Below are positions 17,000 to 25,078 of a stretch of DNA of 58,316 nt, piece by piece (positions within the stretch are counted from its first letter, which is position 1; each line of letters opens with the position of its first letter). The DNA is taken from positions 1 through 58,316 of the forward strand of contig NZ_OY762948.1 in NCBI RefSeq assembly GCF_963666695.1. Direction: 5' to 3'. The notes beneath the pieces are model-generated. The model was not told the origin of the DNA. It did not search any database and saw only the letters and a list, made by a program, of their open reading frames with translations. This DNA is from an uncultured Desulfobacter sp. Its GTDB lineage: Bacteria; Desulfobacterota; Desulfobacteria; Desulfobacterales; Desulfobacteraceae. The position numbers were made by a program, and so were the translations under genes.

Positions 17000-17844
17000 G
17001 GTATTTTTATTTTTTCTCCTATTTTCGGGACAAAGTATATAAGCCCCTGCAAAACTCCGGCGGTGTAATTACCGCCAAGGGCAAAGTTTTCCTCCTCTGC
17101 CAGGAAGAGGGCTTGGGTCTGGCCGTTTTTGTCAGCCAGCTTCCGGGCTTTTTCTTTGATATCATCTTCCGCATTGGCCACAAGAATCGAAGGGATTGAA
17201 CTGCTCAGCACCTGCAGGTCGTTGCCGCTGTCTCCGGCAAAGACTATTTCCCGCGTTTTGTAGCCTAACTGCTTTTGCAAAAATTCAATGGCGTGCTTTT
17301 TAGTTGCGTTACGCGGCAGGATGTCCAGCAGGACGATTTGTTCAGGTTCATCAAAGCTATGAATCAGGCTGACATTTACTCCCAGTTTTGCCAACCGGGT
17401 CTCTATTTTTGTAAGGATGCTTTTGTGATCCGCATCCATAGATATGTAGTAGCTTAGCTTAAAGTCGTTCTGCTTATGTTCTTCCTGCAGCTCAATCTCA
17501 ACTATTGTGTTGAGGGCCTTTTGCAGCTGGTCATGGGTTTTTCCCTGCCAATCCTTTGCAATCCGTTCCTGCCAGATCTGCATTTCCTGCCATTTACACT
17601 CTTTTTTCTCATATATTATTGTACCTACATCTGAGATAATATATTCAGGTTCAGGGAGATCATATTCTGAAATTGCCTGTTTTACGAGGGTCAGAGAGCG
17701 CCCGGTGACATAAACCAGCTTGACTTGCGGTATGCTGCAGAGCTTAGCAAACTGTGGGCGGGCATCCGGGTGTTCTACTTGGCGACCGTTGGGGATGATC
17801 GTTCGGTCCATATCGGTACAGAGAAGTAATCTATTCACCATCAT
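16996..17844 (-). CDS. Sucrose-phosphate phosphatase-like HAD hydrolase
   Basis: The 282-residue HAD-IIB protein has the nucleophile motif LLLCTDMDRTI (DxDxT), the second motif VYVTGRSL, and the late motif VFAGDSGNDLQVL. This arrangement matches sucrose-6F-phosphate phosphohydrolase (SPP), which makes the last step to sucrose irreversible. The start ATG at 17844 is chosen because CGGAGGAAAATA lies directly upstream; a longer frame reaching 17982 is only the shadow of the synthase gene. It overlaps the synthase gene by 14 bases. Confidence 0.87.
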   Translation of the reverse strand: MMVNRLLLCTDMDRTIIPNGRQVEHPDARPQFAKLCSIPQVKLVYVTGRSLTLVKQAISEYDLPEPEYIISDVGTIIYEKKECKWQEMQIWQERIAKDWQGKTHDQLQKALNTIVEIELQEEHKQNDFKLSYYISMDADHKSILTKIETRLAKLGVNVSLIHSFDEPEQIVLLDILPRNATKKHAIEFLQKQLGYKTREIVFAGDSGNDLQVLSSSIPSILVANAEDDIKEKARKLADKNGQTQALFLAEEENFALGGNYTAGVLQGLIYFVPKIGEKIKIP

Positions 17845-20002
17845 TATTTTCCTCCGATTCCCGTGGATCCTTGCAGGTGTCAAAAAAGTCGTAGAATTCG
17901 AGCGCTTCCAGGATTCCTGCGGCATATGGTGGGTTGGATAAATAGATCCGCTCAATATCATCGAGCTGGGACAACTCGTCATGGTGGCGGTTGGCCACCA
18001 CTGCTGCCAGGGTATTGCCCCGCATCATATCCTCATCAGCACCTGAACCACCGGCAACAAAAACAGCTTCCAGCGGTATGGAAAATTGTTCAACAACGTA
18101 GCGTAACGCCATACCCTTGGAGGCTCTCAGGGGCAGGATATCAAGAAACTGTCCAAAAGCTGCCTGGACAAAAACCGCCTGCTCTTCACGATGCAGCAGC
18201 TGTTTAACCTCTTCAATGTCAGCTTTTTCAGGGTCGATGTAGTAGCTGAGCTTAAAGCGACTTTGCTCAACATTGGGTTGATTTTTCAGCCCGGGAAAGT
18301 CGGTGAGAAGATCTTTTACCCTGCGTCGTGACCACTGGTAATCGATATGGTTCGTCCAGGCGGTGTCGGCGGTCAGCTTCGGGGCATGATATATTTCTGT
18401 GCCGCTGCTTGTGATCAGCACGTCCGGTATCGGGATTTTATGTTTTTTCATTAATTTTAAGGCGGAATCAAGGCGTCTTCCAGTGGCGATGATAAAGCGG
18501 CTTCTGGTGCGATGTTGTCGAAGAAGGGTCATCAGTTTGCCAAGAGATTCATCGTCACCAATCAGGTTGTGGTCGAGATCACTGACTATGGCCCTGTCAC
18601 GGTACAATCCCTTGCGTGGCTTGGTCGGTTTGCGTTGCAGTTTTTCAGAACGTTCAGCGATGGGTTTGATGATTTTAAGATAGCGTTTTGCATGAGCTTG
18701 CCATGAATAGTGTTCCTTGACGCCGATGAGTCCCTGGGTGGCATATTGCTGCCACAGATCTTTGTCGCCAAGCAGCTTTAACAGGGCGTCTGTGATTGTT
18801 TCCGGTTCAAGCGGATCAATAAGAAAGCCGTTTTTACAGTTAGTTATAATATCCTGTGGGCCGCCATCTTCGGTGGCGACAATGGGCAGCCCGGAGGCGG
18901 CCGCCTCAATCAACGTCAACCCGAAAGGTTCCGTGAGGGCCGGGTTGACAAATACGCCACCGGTAGCTGCGGTAATCCTGTAGATTTCGGGGACTTGATC
19001 ACGCCTGTGGTGCTTTGGCATCGTCACCTTGCCGTAGAGGTCGTGGCGGTCTATGGTGACCAGCAGTTCATGGAAAACCTCCTGTGCGCCGTTTTCGAGG
19101 TCATCTATGTCATCACGGTTACCGGCGATGATAATAAGGTTAGCCAGCTCCTGGAGTTTTGTGGATTGACCGAAAGCCTCAATGAGTGCGCTGATGTTTT
19201 TCCGTGGGTCCGGTCGAGATAGTGCTAAAATAATATGTTTTTCAGGTGATTTCAGGTGGCGGGTCAATTCTTTAAATAGAGAACTTTTCACCTCATCGCC
19301 TGATGCGGGGGTAAACTGGTTAAGGTCTGTACCAGGAGGGATGACCCGCATCTGGTCCGGCTGATAGTGGTCGTACAGTTCATATTGCTCTGAAATTTCC
19401 TGAAGCGTGCTGGTGATTACACGTTCTGCCGTTGCCAGGGTCAGTTCCTCGGCTTCAATCCGCCGGCTCATTTTGAAGCGGGTTTCGATTTCTTCCGCCT
19501 TAAGTCCGGTTGCCAGCAGGCGGTTTCGCTTGACACGGCCCAGGGAGTGACCTGTATGGACAAGGGGGATTCCCAGTCTGCTGGCAAGATGTGAGCCTAC
19601 ATAACCCGCATCGGCATAGTGGCTGTGGATAATATCTGGAAAGGAGTTGTCGGCATGAAAAAAGGCATCCAGATTGTCACTGAAAGAATCGAGATGATCC
19701 CAGAGCTCTTCTTTGGCGAGATACTCCTCTGGTCCGGCATCAATCCTGACGATGCGAAGGTTGTTGGCGTATTTTTCTATGGGCTGTGCATAGTCTGGAG
19801 AGACGTTTTTATCGACTACGCGCTGGGTGATCAGGTCCACTTTTCTGATGCCGGGTTGTTTGGCCAATGCCTGGGCAAGTTCCACCACGTAGAGCGTCTG
19901 GCCGCCTGTATCTGCGTCGCGGCCCAGTTCAAGATTTTTCCAGCGAATGAGACCGTGAATGCTCAACAGGACAATGTAGAGCCCTTCTTCTTTTTGAGTC
20001 AT
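17831..20002 (-). CDS. Sucrose-phosphate synthase with C-terminal HAD domain
   Basis: The 723-residue protein starts with a GT4 glycosyltransferase (about residues 8-460). Visible motifs are SIHGLIRWKNLELGRDADTG, with the GGQT that follows, and VIPPGTDLNQF. The C-terminal half-domain (about 480-715) is a HAD module with SDLDHNLIGDDES and VAGGSGADEDMM. This is the two-domain layout of sucrose-phosphate synthase, which joins UDP-glucose (or another NDP-glucose) to fructose-6-phosphate. The start at 20002 follows GGAGGAATACTTA; the ATG at 20017 overlaps that ribosome site and is rejected. First gene of a four-gene sucrose operon. Confidence 0.92.
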   Translation of the reverse strand: MTQKEEGLYIVLLSIHGLIRWKNLELGRDADTGGQTLYVVELAQALAKQPGIRKVDLITQRVVDKNVSPDYAQPIEKYANNLRIVRIDAGPEEYLAKEELWDHLDSFSDNLDAFFHADNSFPDIIHSHYADAGYVGSHLASRLGIPLVHTGHSLGRVKRNRLLATGLKAEEIETRFKMSRRIEAEELTLATAERVITSTLQEISEQYELYDHYQPDQMRVIPPGTDLNQFTPASGDEVKSSLFKELTRHLKSPEKHIILALSRPDPRKNISALIEAFGQSTKLQELANLIIIAGNRDDIDDLENGAQEVFHELLVTIDRHDLYGKVTMPKHHRRDQVPEIYRITAATGGVFVNPALTEPFGLTLIEAAASGLPIVATEDGGPQDIITNCKNGFLIDPLEPETITDALLKLLGDKDLWQQYATQGLIGVKEHYSWQAHAKRYLKIIKPIAERSEKLQRKPTKPRKGLYRDRAIVSDLDHNLIGDDESLGKLMTLLRQHRTRSRFIIATGRRLDSALKLMKKHKIPIPDVLITSSGTEIYHAPKLTADTAWTNHIDYQWSRRRVKDLLTDFPGLKNQPNVEQSRFKLSYYIDPEKADIEEVKQLLHREEQAVFVQAAFGQFLDILPLRASKGMALRYVVEQFSIPLEAVFVAGGSGADEDMMRGNTLAAVVANRHHDELSQLDDIERIYLSNPPYAAGILEALEFYDFFDTCKDPRESEENNDGE

Positions 20003-20088
20003 TAAGTATTCCTCCATAATAAACTTTCAAAAATACGGTATTCTACCTATAATTTTTTTAGGTTCTATGTACCACAGGCTTATCCGTG

Positions 20089-20331
20089 TAACAGCCATGC
20101 GCTGATCTAGCCTATCACTCGATCATCAAGTTTTTAGGGAATTTGTTCAAATTTAAGGCGGAAACAATTTTTAACCGGAGGAATATACAATATATTTTGA
20201 GGATTAAAAATTTTTTCCAACGCCGAAGTTGGGCAAATTAACAAAAACTTGATCATCGAGTATCAACACCCAGACTTAACCTACAACGAAACATGAAATT
20301 AATTCAATAAATTGTTTTGACTTTCATATAG
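20089..20331 (-). repeat. Interspersed 93-bp repeat, copy B, interrupted by a MITE
   Basis: The repeat is split: 20089-20117 and 20261-20331 together match copy A (11337-11429, opposite strand). A 143-bp inverted-repeat element lies between, with TATCA duplicated at both junctions. Uninterrupted copy A has TATCA once at the corresponding place. Confidence 0.9.
20118..20260. mobile_element. 143-bp MITE, copy 1, with 5-bp target duplication
   Basis: The element begins CTCGATCATCAAGTTTTT and ends with the near-complement AAAAACTTGATCATCGAG. It is flanked by TATCA (20113-20117 and 20261-20265). The interior forms a long imperfect hairpin around AATTTTTAACC / GGATTAAAAATT. There is no coding capacity. 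A second full copy is at 29653-29794. Confidence 0.92.
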
Positions 20332-20392
20332 TTGGCGTACTGGTTTTCAAGTATCTCTGAAAGTTGCTGGCTGGGGATAACTATACTGACAG

Positions 20393-20615
20393 ATGTCTTA
20401 CAAAGAACATACACAAAACTCAATTCACTTTGTGCCTGAACTTGAAGAAGAGCAGGTGTAACATACCAACAATTATTCCCCGGCCCTTGCTGCCCTGACC
20501 CGGAATCCCTTGAGAAACAAGTTTATTTGTGACATTCTGTTGATCAGGAGGGGCAGGAAGGGGGATATTGTCCTGTCTGACCGCAGGCAGCATTGCCTGG
20601 TGTTGAGTGAAATGC
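20393..20615 (+). pseudogene. Unrecognised gene fragment with one internal stop
   Basis: From ATG 20393 the frame reads MSYKEHTQNSIHFVPELEEE, meets a TAA after 22 codons, and continues in the same frame without further stops (YSPALAALTRNPLRNKFICD and onward) up to the insertion point of the omega-RNA element. The continuous composition suggests a decayed gene. I do not recognise the family. Confidence 0.35.
20600..20615 (+). other. Presumed guide segment of the solo omega RNA
   Basis: IscB omega RNAs carry a guide of about 16 nt directly 5' of the conserved scaffold, copied from the flank of the element. Here the flank is GTGTTGAGTGAAATGC. This rests on the known architecture; the transcript boundary is not shown. 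Confidence 0.45.
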
Positions 20616-20870
20616 GTCAACTACCCCTCCTGAATCAAAGATTCAGAAGGGGCTTGTAAAAGCCCAAGTTGACTAGCCTGAGTCCCATTTATTGGGACTA
20701 CGTTCGGCAAGATGTAGACACCTTTGGATGTATTCGCCAGTCCAAAGCTCTGTCGTGGCACTGTAAAAGCTCTGTGAGGAAGGAGCGGTCAACCACGTTG
20801 TGAAGCCTGCTGAACATTGGCGAGGCGAATCTTACCCCTCTTCGGAGGGCGTTTATAGGCCCGGCGGAGC
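20616..20870 (+). ncRNA. Omega/HEARO RNA scaffold, solo copy
   Basis: About 250 nt closely match the RNA scaffold in front of iscB at 49069. They include the opening hairpin CCTGAATCAAAGATTCAG, the outer GTCAAC/GTTGAC pair and the GTCCCA/TGGGAC hairpin. Differences between the copies fall in pairs that keep helices intact: GGGC/GCCC here versus GAGC/GCTC; CTTG/CAAG versus CCTG/CAGG; CGTGG/CCACG versus CGCGG/CCGCG. No nuclease gene follows; the sequence passes directly to the element's right end. Confidence 0.8.
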
Positions 20871-20964
20871 CTTAATCCGCCATTTTTACATACAAACTAC
20901 GCCAATTCCTCCCCCACCTTTGCTATCGCTCAGGAAGGGGACTCCTTGGCGGGAAGTTAAAAAC
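20616..20964 (+). mobile_element. IscB-type element lacking iscB (left end, omega RNA, right end)
   Basis: The left 250 bp match the left end of the complete IscB element at 49069. The last 60 bp (from about 20905, a C-rich to G-rich imperfect hairpin, ending GGGAAGTTAAAA) match that element's right end at 50680-50738. The iscB gene is missing, which leaves a roughly 350-bp non-autonomous form. It lies directly upstream of glgC and has inserted into an older gene fragment. Confidence 0.8.
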
Positions 20965-21061
20965 ATTAGTTTATCTGGAAAATTTTTGTTGAAAAAGACA
21001 ATTTGAGGTATGGAGAATAAAGGCGTATCACGCATAATCCAATCGCAATAAAGGAGGGGGT

Positions 21062-22294
21062 ATGAGCGGCATTCTTTCAATGATTCTTGCAGGCGGTGAG
21101 GGTACCCGTCTATTTCCCTTTACGAATAATCGGGCTAAGCCGGCCGTTCCCTTTGGCGGTAGTTATCGAATTATTGACTTTGTCCTGAATAATTTTGTCA
21201 ACTCAGATCTGCATCGCATCTTTGTGCTGACCCAATTTAAGTCACACTCTTTGATGAAGCATCTCAGTCAGGCATGGCGTATTTCCGGTCTGACAGGATA
21301 TTTCATAGATCCCATACCCGCACAGATGCGTATGGGCAAGCACTGGTATAAGGGTACCTGTGACGCGATCTACCAGAATTTAAACCTTATTGACGACTAT
21401 GATCCTGAAGTTGTCTGTGTGTTTGGCGGTGATCACATCTATAAAATGGAAATCAGACAGATGATTGACTTTCATAAAAACAAGGGGGCTGAACTTACCG
21501 TGGCTGCCATTCCGGTTCCCGTTGAAATGGCAGGTCAATTTGGTGTCATAGAGGTTGATGAAAACGGTAAAATGATCGGTTTTGAAGAAAAACCAAAGCA
21601 AAATCCTAAAACCATTCCCAATCGTCCGACCCATGTTATGGCCTCCATGGGTAACTATGTGTTTGATGCGGACGCCATGGTCAATTATCTCCAGATCGAT
21701 GCTGAAGACGACGATTCAATTCATGATTTCGGTTACAATATCCTTCCCATGATGTTTCCCAATGGGAATGTTTATGTCTATGATTTTTCCACAAACGTAA
21801 TCATGGGAGAACCTGCTAAATCAAAGGGATACTGGAGGGATGTGGGCACAGTGGACGCCTACTATGAGGCCAACATGGATCTGATTGCTGCGACCCCCTC
21901 GTTTGATTTTTATAACCGGCACTGGCCCTTGAGGAGTTACTCACCTGCAGTTCCTCCGGCAAAATTCGTTCACAACCAGGAGGAAAGAACAGGTCATGCC
22001 ATAAACTCCGCGGTCTCTTCCGGCTGTATCATAAGCGGTGCTCTTGTAAACAAGAGTATTCTCGGGTATAGGGTTCATGTTCACAGCCGTACTTTGATCG
22101 AACAGTCGGTGATCATGGGAAATACCGATATCGGCCCCGGCTGCCGCATTCGTCGGGCCATTCTTGACAAGGATGTGGTGGTGGCACCGGGCACGATTAT
22201 TGGAGATGATCCCGAGCTTGATCGTCAACGTTTTCAAGTGTCTGAAGGTGGTGTTGTTGTGATTCCCAAGGGCGCAAGGGTGGGGTTTGTGTGA
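21062..22294 (+). CDS. glgC: Glucose-1-phosphate adenylyltransferase (ADP-glucose synthase)
   Basis: The 410-residue enzyme makes ADP-glucose for glycogen. Visible features are the nucleotide-binding start LAGGEGTRLFPFTNNRAKPA, the catalytic region VFGGDHIYKM, sugar-phosphate binding VIEVDENGKMIGFEEKP, and a C-terminal left-handed beta-helix (IISGALVNKSILG, VIMGNTDIGPGCRI). AAAGGAGGGGGT lies directly before the ATG. Its stop overlaps the glgA start. The operon diverges from the sucrose operon across about 1 kb of repeats. Confidence 0.96.
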   Translation: MSGILSMILAGGEGTRLFPFTNNRAKPAVPFGGSYRIIDFVLNNFVNSDLHRIFVLTQFKSHSLMKHLSQAWRISGLTGYFIDPIPAQMRMGKHWYKGTCDAIYQNLNLIDDYDPEVVCVFGGDHIYKMEIRQMIDFHKNKGAELTVAAIPVPVEMAGQFGVIEVDENGKMIGFEEKPKQNPKTIPNRPTHVMASMGNYVFDADAMVNYLQIDAEDDDSIHDFGYNILPMMFPNGNVYVYDFSTNVIMGEPAKSKGYWRDVGTVDAYYEANMDLIAATPSFDFYNRHWPLRSYSPAVPPAKFVHNQEERTGHAINSAVSSGCIISGALVNKSILGYRVHVHSRTLIEQSVIMGNTDIGPGCRIRRAILDKDVVVAPGTIIGDDPELDRQRFQVSEGGVVVIPKGARVGFV

Positions 22295-23736
22295 TGAAAA
22301 TTCTCATGATCGTTTCGGAGATGGATGGAATCGTCAAAACCGGGGGACTTGCCGATTTCGGAGCGGCTCTGGCAGAGGCACTGGTGGACAGAGGACATGA
22401 TGTAAGAGTTGCGCTTCCAAAGTACAAGGATCTTTCGCTGTGGTCAGAAAATCCTGTTTCCCTCTATTTTAATCTGAATCATTTCCAATGGTATGGGTGC
22501 CTTGTTCACCCGGTTCATTTGGGGTCGGTTGCCGTCCGGCTTATTGAACACCACGATTTTTTTACCAGGGATGGTATTTATGGGGATAATAATTCTTCCT
22601 ATCCCGACAATGTGCTTCGTTACGCTTTTTTTTGTAAGGCTGCTCTGGAAGACTGCCTCAAAGACGATTGGATCCCGGATATTGTGCACTGCAACGACTG
22701 GCAAACCTCTATTGCTCCCTATTATCTCAAGGAACATTACCTTGACCGCCTTGAATTTGAACGTACCCGATCTCTTTTGACAATTCACAATGGGTATTTT
22801 CAGGGTAAGGAAGACAGTCGATGGATAGATGCCATTGGCATCCGGCCGGAGCGGTTTACCCACGATCTAATGGAGGAGTATGGCCTTTTAAATCAGCTTA
22901 AATGCGGCATCATGTACGCCGATGCGATAAATGCCGTAAGCCCGGGATATGCAAGGGAGCTTCTTTCCCCCGATACCTCCCACGACCTGTGGCCGTATCT
23001 GAACAGTAGAAAGGCCAGTTTCCAGGGCATCCTGAATGGATGTGATTACAGCCTCTGGGATCCCCGGACTGACCCCTTTCTTCCCCATCACTTTTTCTCC
23101 AGGGACTTGACAGGAAAATATCGATGTAAAAAAGCGCTCCAACGGCGGGTGGGACTTCCAGAAAAAAGCAAGTATCCCCTGTTAGGGCTTGTGGCAAGGC
23201 TTACGGCTCAAAAGGGGTTTGACTATCTTATTCCGGCCCTTGAGCGTCTCCTGTACGAAGACCCTCCGGTTCAAATTGTTTTGCTCGGTTCGGGTGAACC
23301 CGAATATGGTTCCCGACTCCATTATCTTCAACGTCAATATCCCCAAAAAATGGGTTTTGTCAATGGATATGACAATGGGTTGTCACATCTGATTGAGGCG
23401 GGGTCTGATTTTTTTATGATGCCGTCTCTTTTTGAGCCCTGCGGACTGAACCAGCTTTACAGCCTGGCCTACGGCACCCTTCCCATCGTCAGAGAGACAG
23501 GCGGGCTGAAAGACACGGTTGTCGGGCTTGGCAAAGACGCTGCCACGGGTATAAGTTTTGTATCACCGGATAATGACAGCTGCTACAATGGACTTAAACA
23601 GGCCATATCCCTTTACACCGAAAACCACCCCCTTTATCTTGAAATCCAGCAACGGGCCATGAAACAGAAGTTTACCTGGGAAGAGAGTGCAGAAAAGTAT
23701 GAGGGACTATATAGAAAAATGCTTAAAAAACTGTAA
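22294..23736 (+). CDS. glgA: Glycogen/starch synthase (GT5)
   Basis: The 480-residue protein has the GT5 ADP-glucose-binding motif KTGGLADF near the N-terminus, HCNDWQTS in the first domain, LGLVARLTAQKGFDYLI in the second, and the catalytic ED-type region MMPSLFEPCGLNQLYSLAYGTLPIVRETGGL. It extends alpha-1,4-glucan from ADP-glucose supplied by GlgC. The ATG at 22294 overlaps the glgC stop (TGATG), so the two are translationally coupled. No branching enzyme or phosphorylase is in the window; amylosucrase 8 kb away could also lengthen glucan. Confidence 0.95.
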   Translation: MKILMIVSEMDGIVKTGGLADFGAALAEALVDRGHDVRVALPKYKDLSLWSENPVSLYFNLNHFQWYGCLVHPVHLGSVAVRLIEHHDFFTRDGIYGDNNSSYPDNVLRYAFFCKAALEDCLKDDWIPDIVHCNDWQTSIAPYYLKEHYLDRLEFERTRSLLTIHNGYFQGKEDSRWIDAIGIRPERFTHDLMEEYGLLNQLKCGIMYADAINAVSPGYARELLSPDTSHDLWPYLNSRKASFQGILNGCDYSLWDPRTDPFLPHHFFSRDLTGKYRCKKALQRRVGLPEKSKYPLLGLVARLTAQKGFDYLIPALERLLYEDPPVQIVLLGSGEPEYGSRLHYLQRQYPQKMGFVNGYDNGLSHLIEAGSDFFMMPSLFEPCGLNQLYSLAYGTLPIVRETGGLKDTVVGLGKDAATGISFVSPDNDSCYNGLKQAISLYTENHPLYLEIQQRAMKQKFTWEESAEKYEGLYRKMLKKL

Positions 23737-23898
23737 TAGTGCAGAACTTTATGGGCGTTGGTATAGGGATAGGATCGCCCAAGCACAGGGTCGTCTGTAT
23801 AATCCTCGGGGCCTGTTGAGGTGGACCTGTTGCAAGGACAATATCCAGCTGCCAGGCAATTATATAATCAATGCCACATCGGTTGCTGTGCCCTTTCA

Positions 23899-24024
23899 GG
23901 CTACCGGTTTAAGCCGGGACACCCCGCAGAATAAGGATCTTGTGGGATGTCCTGTTTTTATAGGCTTACGTGCTGGAAGACTCGAATCAGCCGGTTCAAA
24001 CTGTCCCGCCTTAAGTCGGTAGCC
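23899..24024. mobile_element. 126-bp palindromic mini-element with 8-bp target duplication
   Basis: The 23-bp ends (23899-23921 and 24002-24024) are inverted repeats with three mismatches, starting GGCTACCG. They are flanked by a perfect direct repeat CCCTTTCA (23891-23898 and 24025-24032). The interior is non-coding. A truncated relative lies at 5767-5821. Confidence 0.85.
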
Positions 24025-24074
24025 CCCTTTCACCATCCAAGAGCATATCCTAAAAATCCCGCCAATATTCGGGA

Positions 24075-24572
24075 CTATTTGCGTCGTCCCCCGCCACCCC
24101 CCATTCCTCTGCCTTGACCGCTTCCACCGCCCATACCCTGGCCTCCACCACCACCCATACCACGACCACCGCCTGCAATCCCACGCCCTCTCATTCCACC
24201 CTGACCCTGGGGTGCATCTGTTGATTGGGTGGTCTTAGCCTGGGCATAAGAATCTTGTTTAAATTTGAACAGAGCCTCTTGTACCGTATCCTCGGGTGAT
24301 AAACCTTCAACAAGAGAAATTTCGGTTTTTTGAAATACCTGGGCAGCATTGGGGCCGACCACGCCGGTGAGAATCGCATCAATATTTTTATCTGACAAAA
24401 GATTGGTCGCAGAAATTCCCGCTCCCTGCCCCTGGGTGGCAGCATGATTTTCAACTGCCTCAATGATGGTATCTGTGTCTGTGTCGATAATTAAAAACCA
24501 AGGTGCCCTGCCAAATCGGGTATCAACGTTGGCATTAATGTCTTTCCCTGTCGCTGTTATGCAAAGTTTCAT
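24075..24572 (-). CDS. NifX/NafY-type dinitrogenase cofactor-binding family protein with Gly-rich tail
   Basis: Residues 1-110 form the dinitrogenase iron-molybdenum cofactor family fold (MKLCITATGKDINANVDTRF, then TNLLSDKNIDAILTGVVGPNA). This fold is found in NifX, NafY and the NifB C-terminus, and in many small stand-alone proteins of anaerobes that bind Fe-S or Fe-Mo clusters. The last 45 residues are almost only Gly, Arg, Met and Gln (GGRGMGGGGGQGMGGG). It is not next to the nif genes (28 kb away), so a direct nitrogenase role is uncertain. A ribosome site (AGGAG) lies upstream of the ATG at 24572. Confidence 0.82.
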   Translation of the reverse strand: MKLCITATGKDINANVDTRFGRAPWFLIIDTDTDTIIEAVENHAATQGQGAGISATNLLSDKNIDAILTGVVGPNAAQVFQKTEISLVEGLSPEDTVQEALFKFKQDSYAQAKTTQSTDAPQGQGGMRGRGIAGGGRGMGGGGGQGMGGGSGQGRGMGGGGGRRK

Positions 24573-24667
24573 CTTTTTCTCCTCTAATAACCATGATTAT
24601 AATGGGCTGATGTGTCTTATGGACCGAATAAAATTCGGAGTTGTTTATGTTCAACTGAAGTTTCTTG

Positions 24668-24762
24668 TAACGGCCATGGGCTGACCTGGTCTATACAACA
24701 CCCAGACTCAATCCAGAACGATACATGAAAGTAATTCAATAGCCTATTTCGATTTTCATATA
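24668..24762 (-). repeat. Interspersed 93-bp repeat, copy C
   Basis: This is a diverged copy of the repeat at 11337-11429 on the opposite strand, with the same limits (TAACGGCC to TTTTCATATA). At the place where copy B carries the MITE it reads CTATACAACACC, without insertion. Confidence 0.8.
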
Positions 24763-24928
24763 AAAAATTAAAAACTGTTTCACTGTTTCAAAACTGACAG
24801 ATACGCAAAAAGATATTTTATTCGTTCTTGATGTGCCGGATAATTGCATCCAAACTTATTGAAACCCAAAATATAACAAGCGAAACTAAAGCTTATATGA
24901 ATTGCCCTGTCCGGTAATGAATTCAGTG

Positions 24929-24957
24929 TTGACAAATATTAGAAATGCGCATATCTT
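24929..24957 (+). promoter_or_regulatory. Sigma-70-type promoter upstream of hisB
   Basis: TTGACA (24929-24934), a 17-bp spacer and TATCTT (24952-24957) form a good -35/-10 pair about 120 bp before the hisB start. Confidence 0.55.
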
Positions 24958-25078
24958 AAAAAGATTCGTTATGACGTATTGCGTTACGCCGTGACAAGCC
25001 GGAAAAGAAAAGCAAAATGCCAGTTAAATTAGAAGATTGTATAAAACAAATTTCTGCCGGTTTCAAGGAGTTTTTTTT

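Noticed and set aside
17845..17982. Longer N-terminus for the sucrose-phosphatase
   Set aside because: It lies antiphase inside the synthase gene, and CGGAGG points to the start at 17844.
20420..20620. 66-residue minus-strand reading frame
   Set aside because: It is antisense to a better plus-strand gene fragment and runs into the omega RNA element; no ribosome site.
20754..20772. GTGGCAC-N-GC pattern like a sigma-54 promoter in both omega RNA copies
   Set aside because: The -12 part is AAGC, not TTGC, and the bases are explained by conserved RNA helices of the scaffold.
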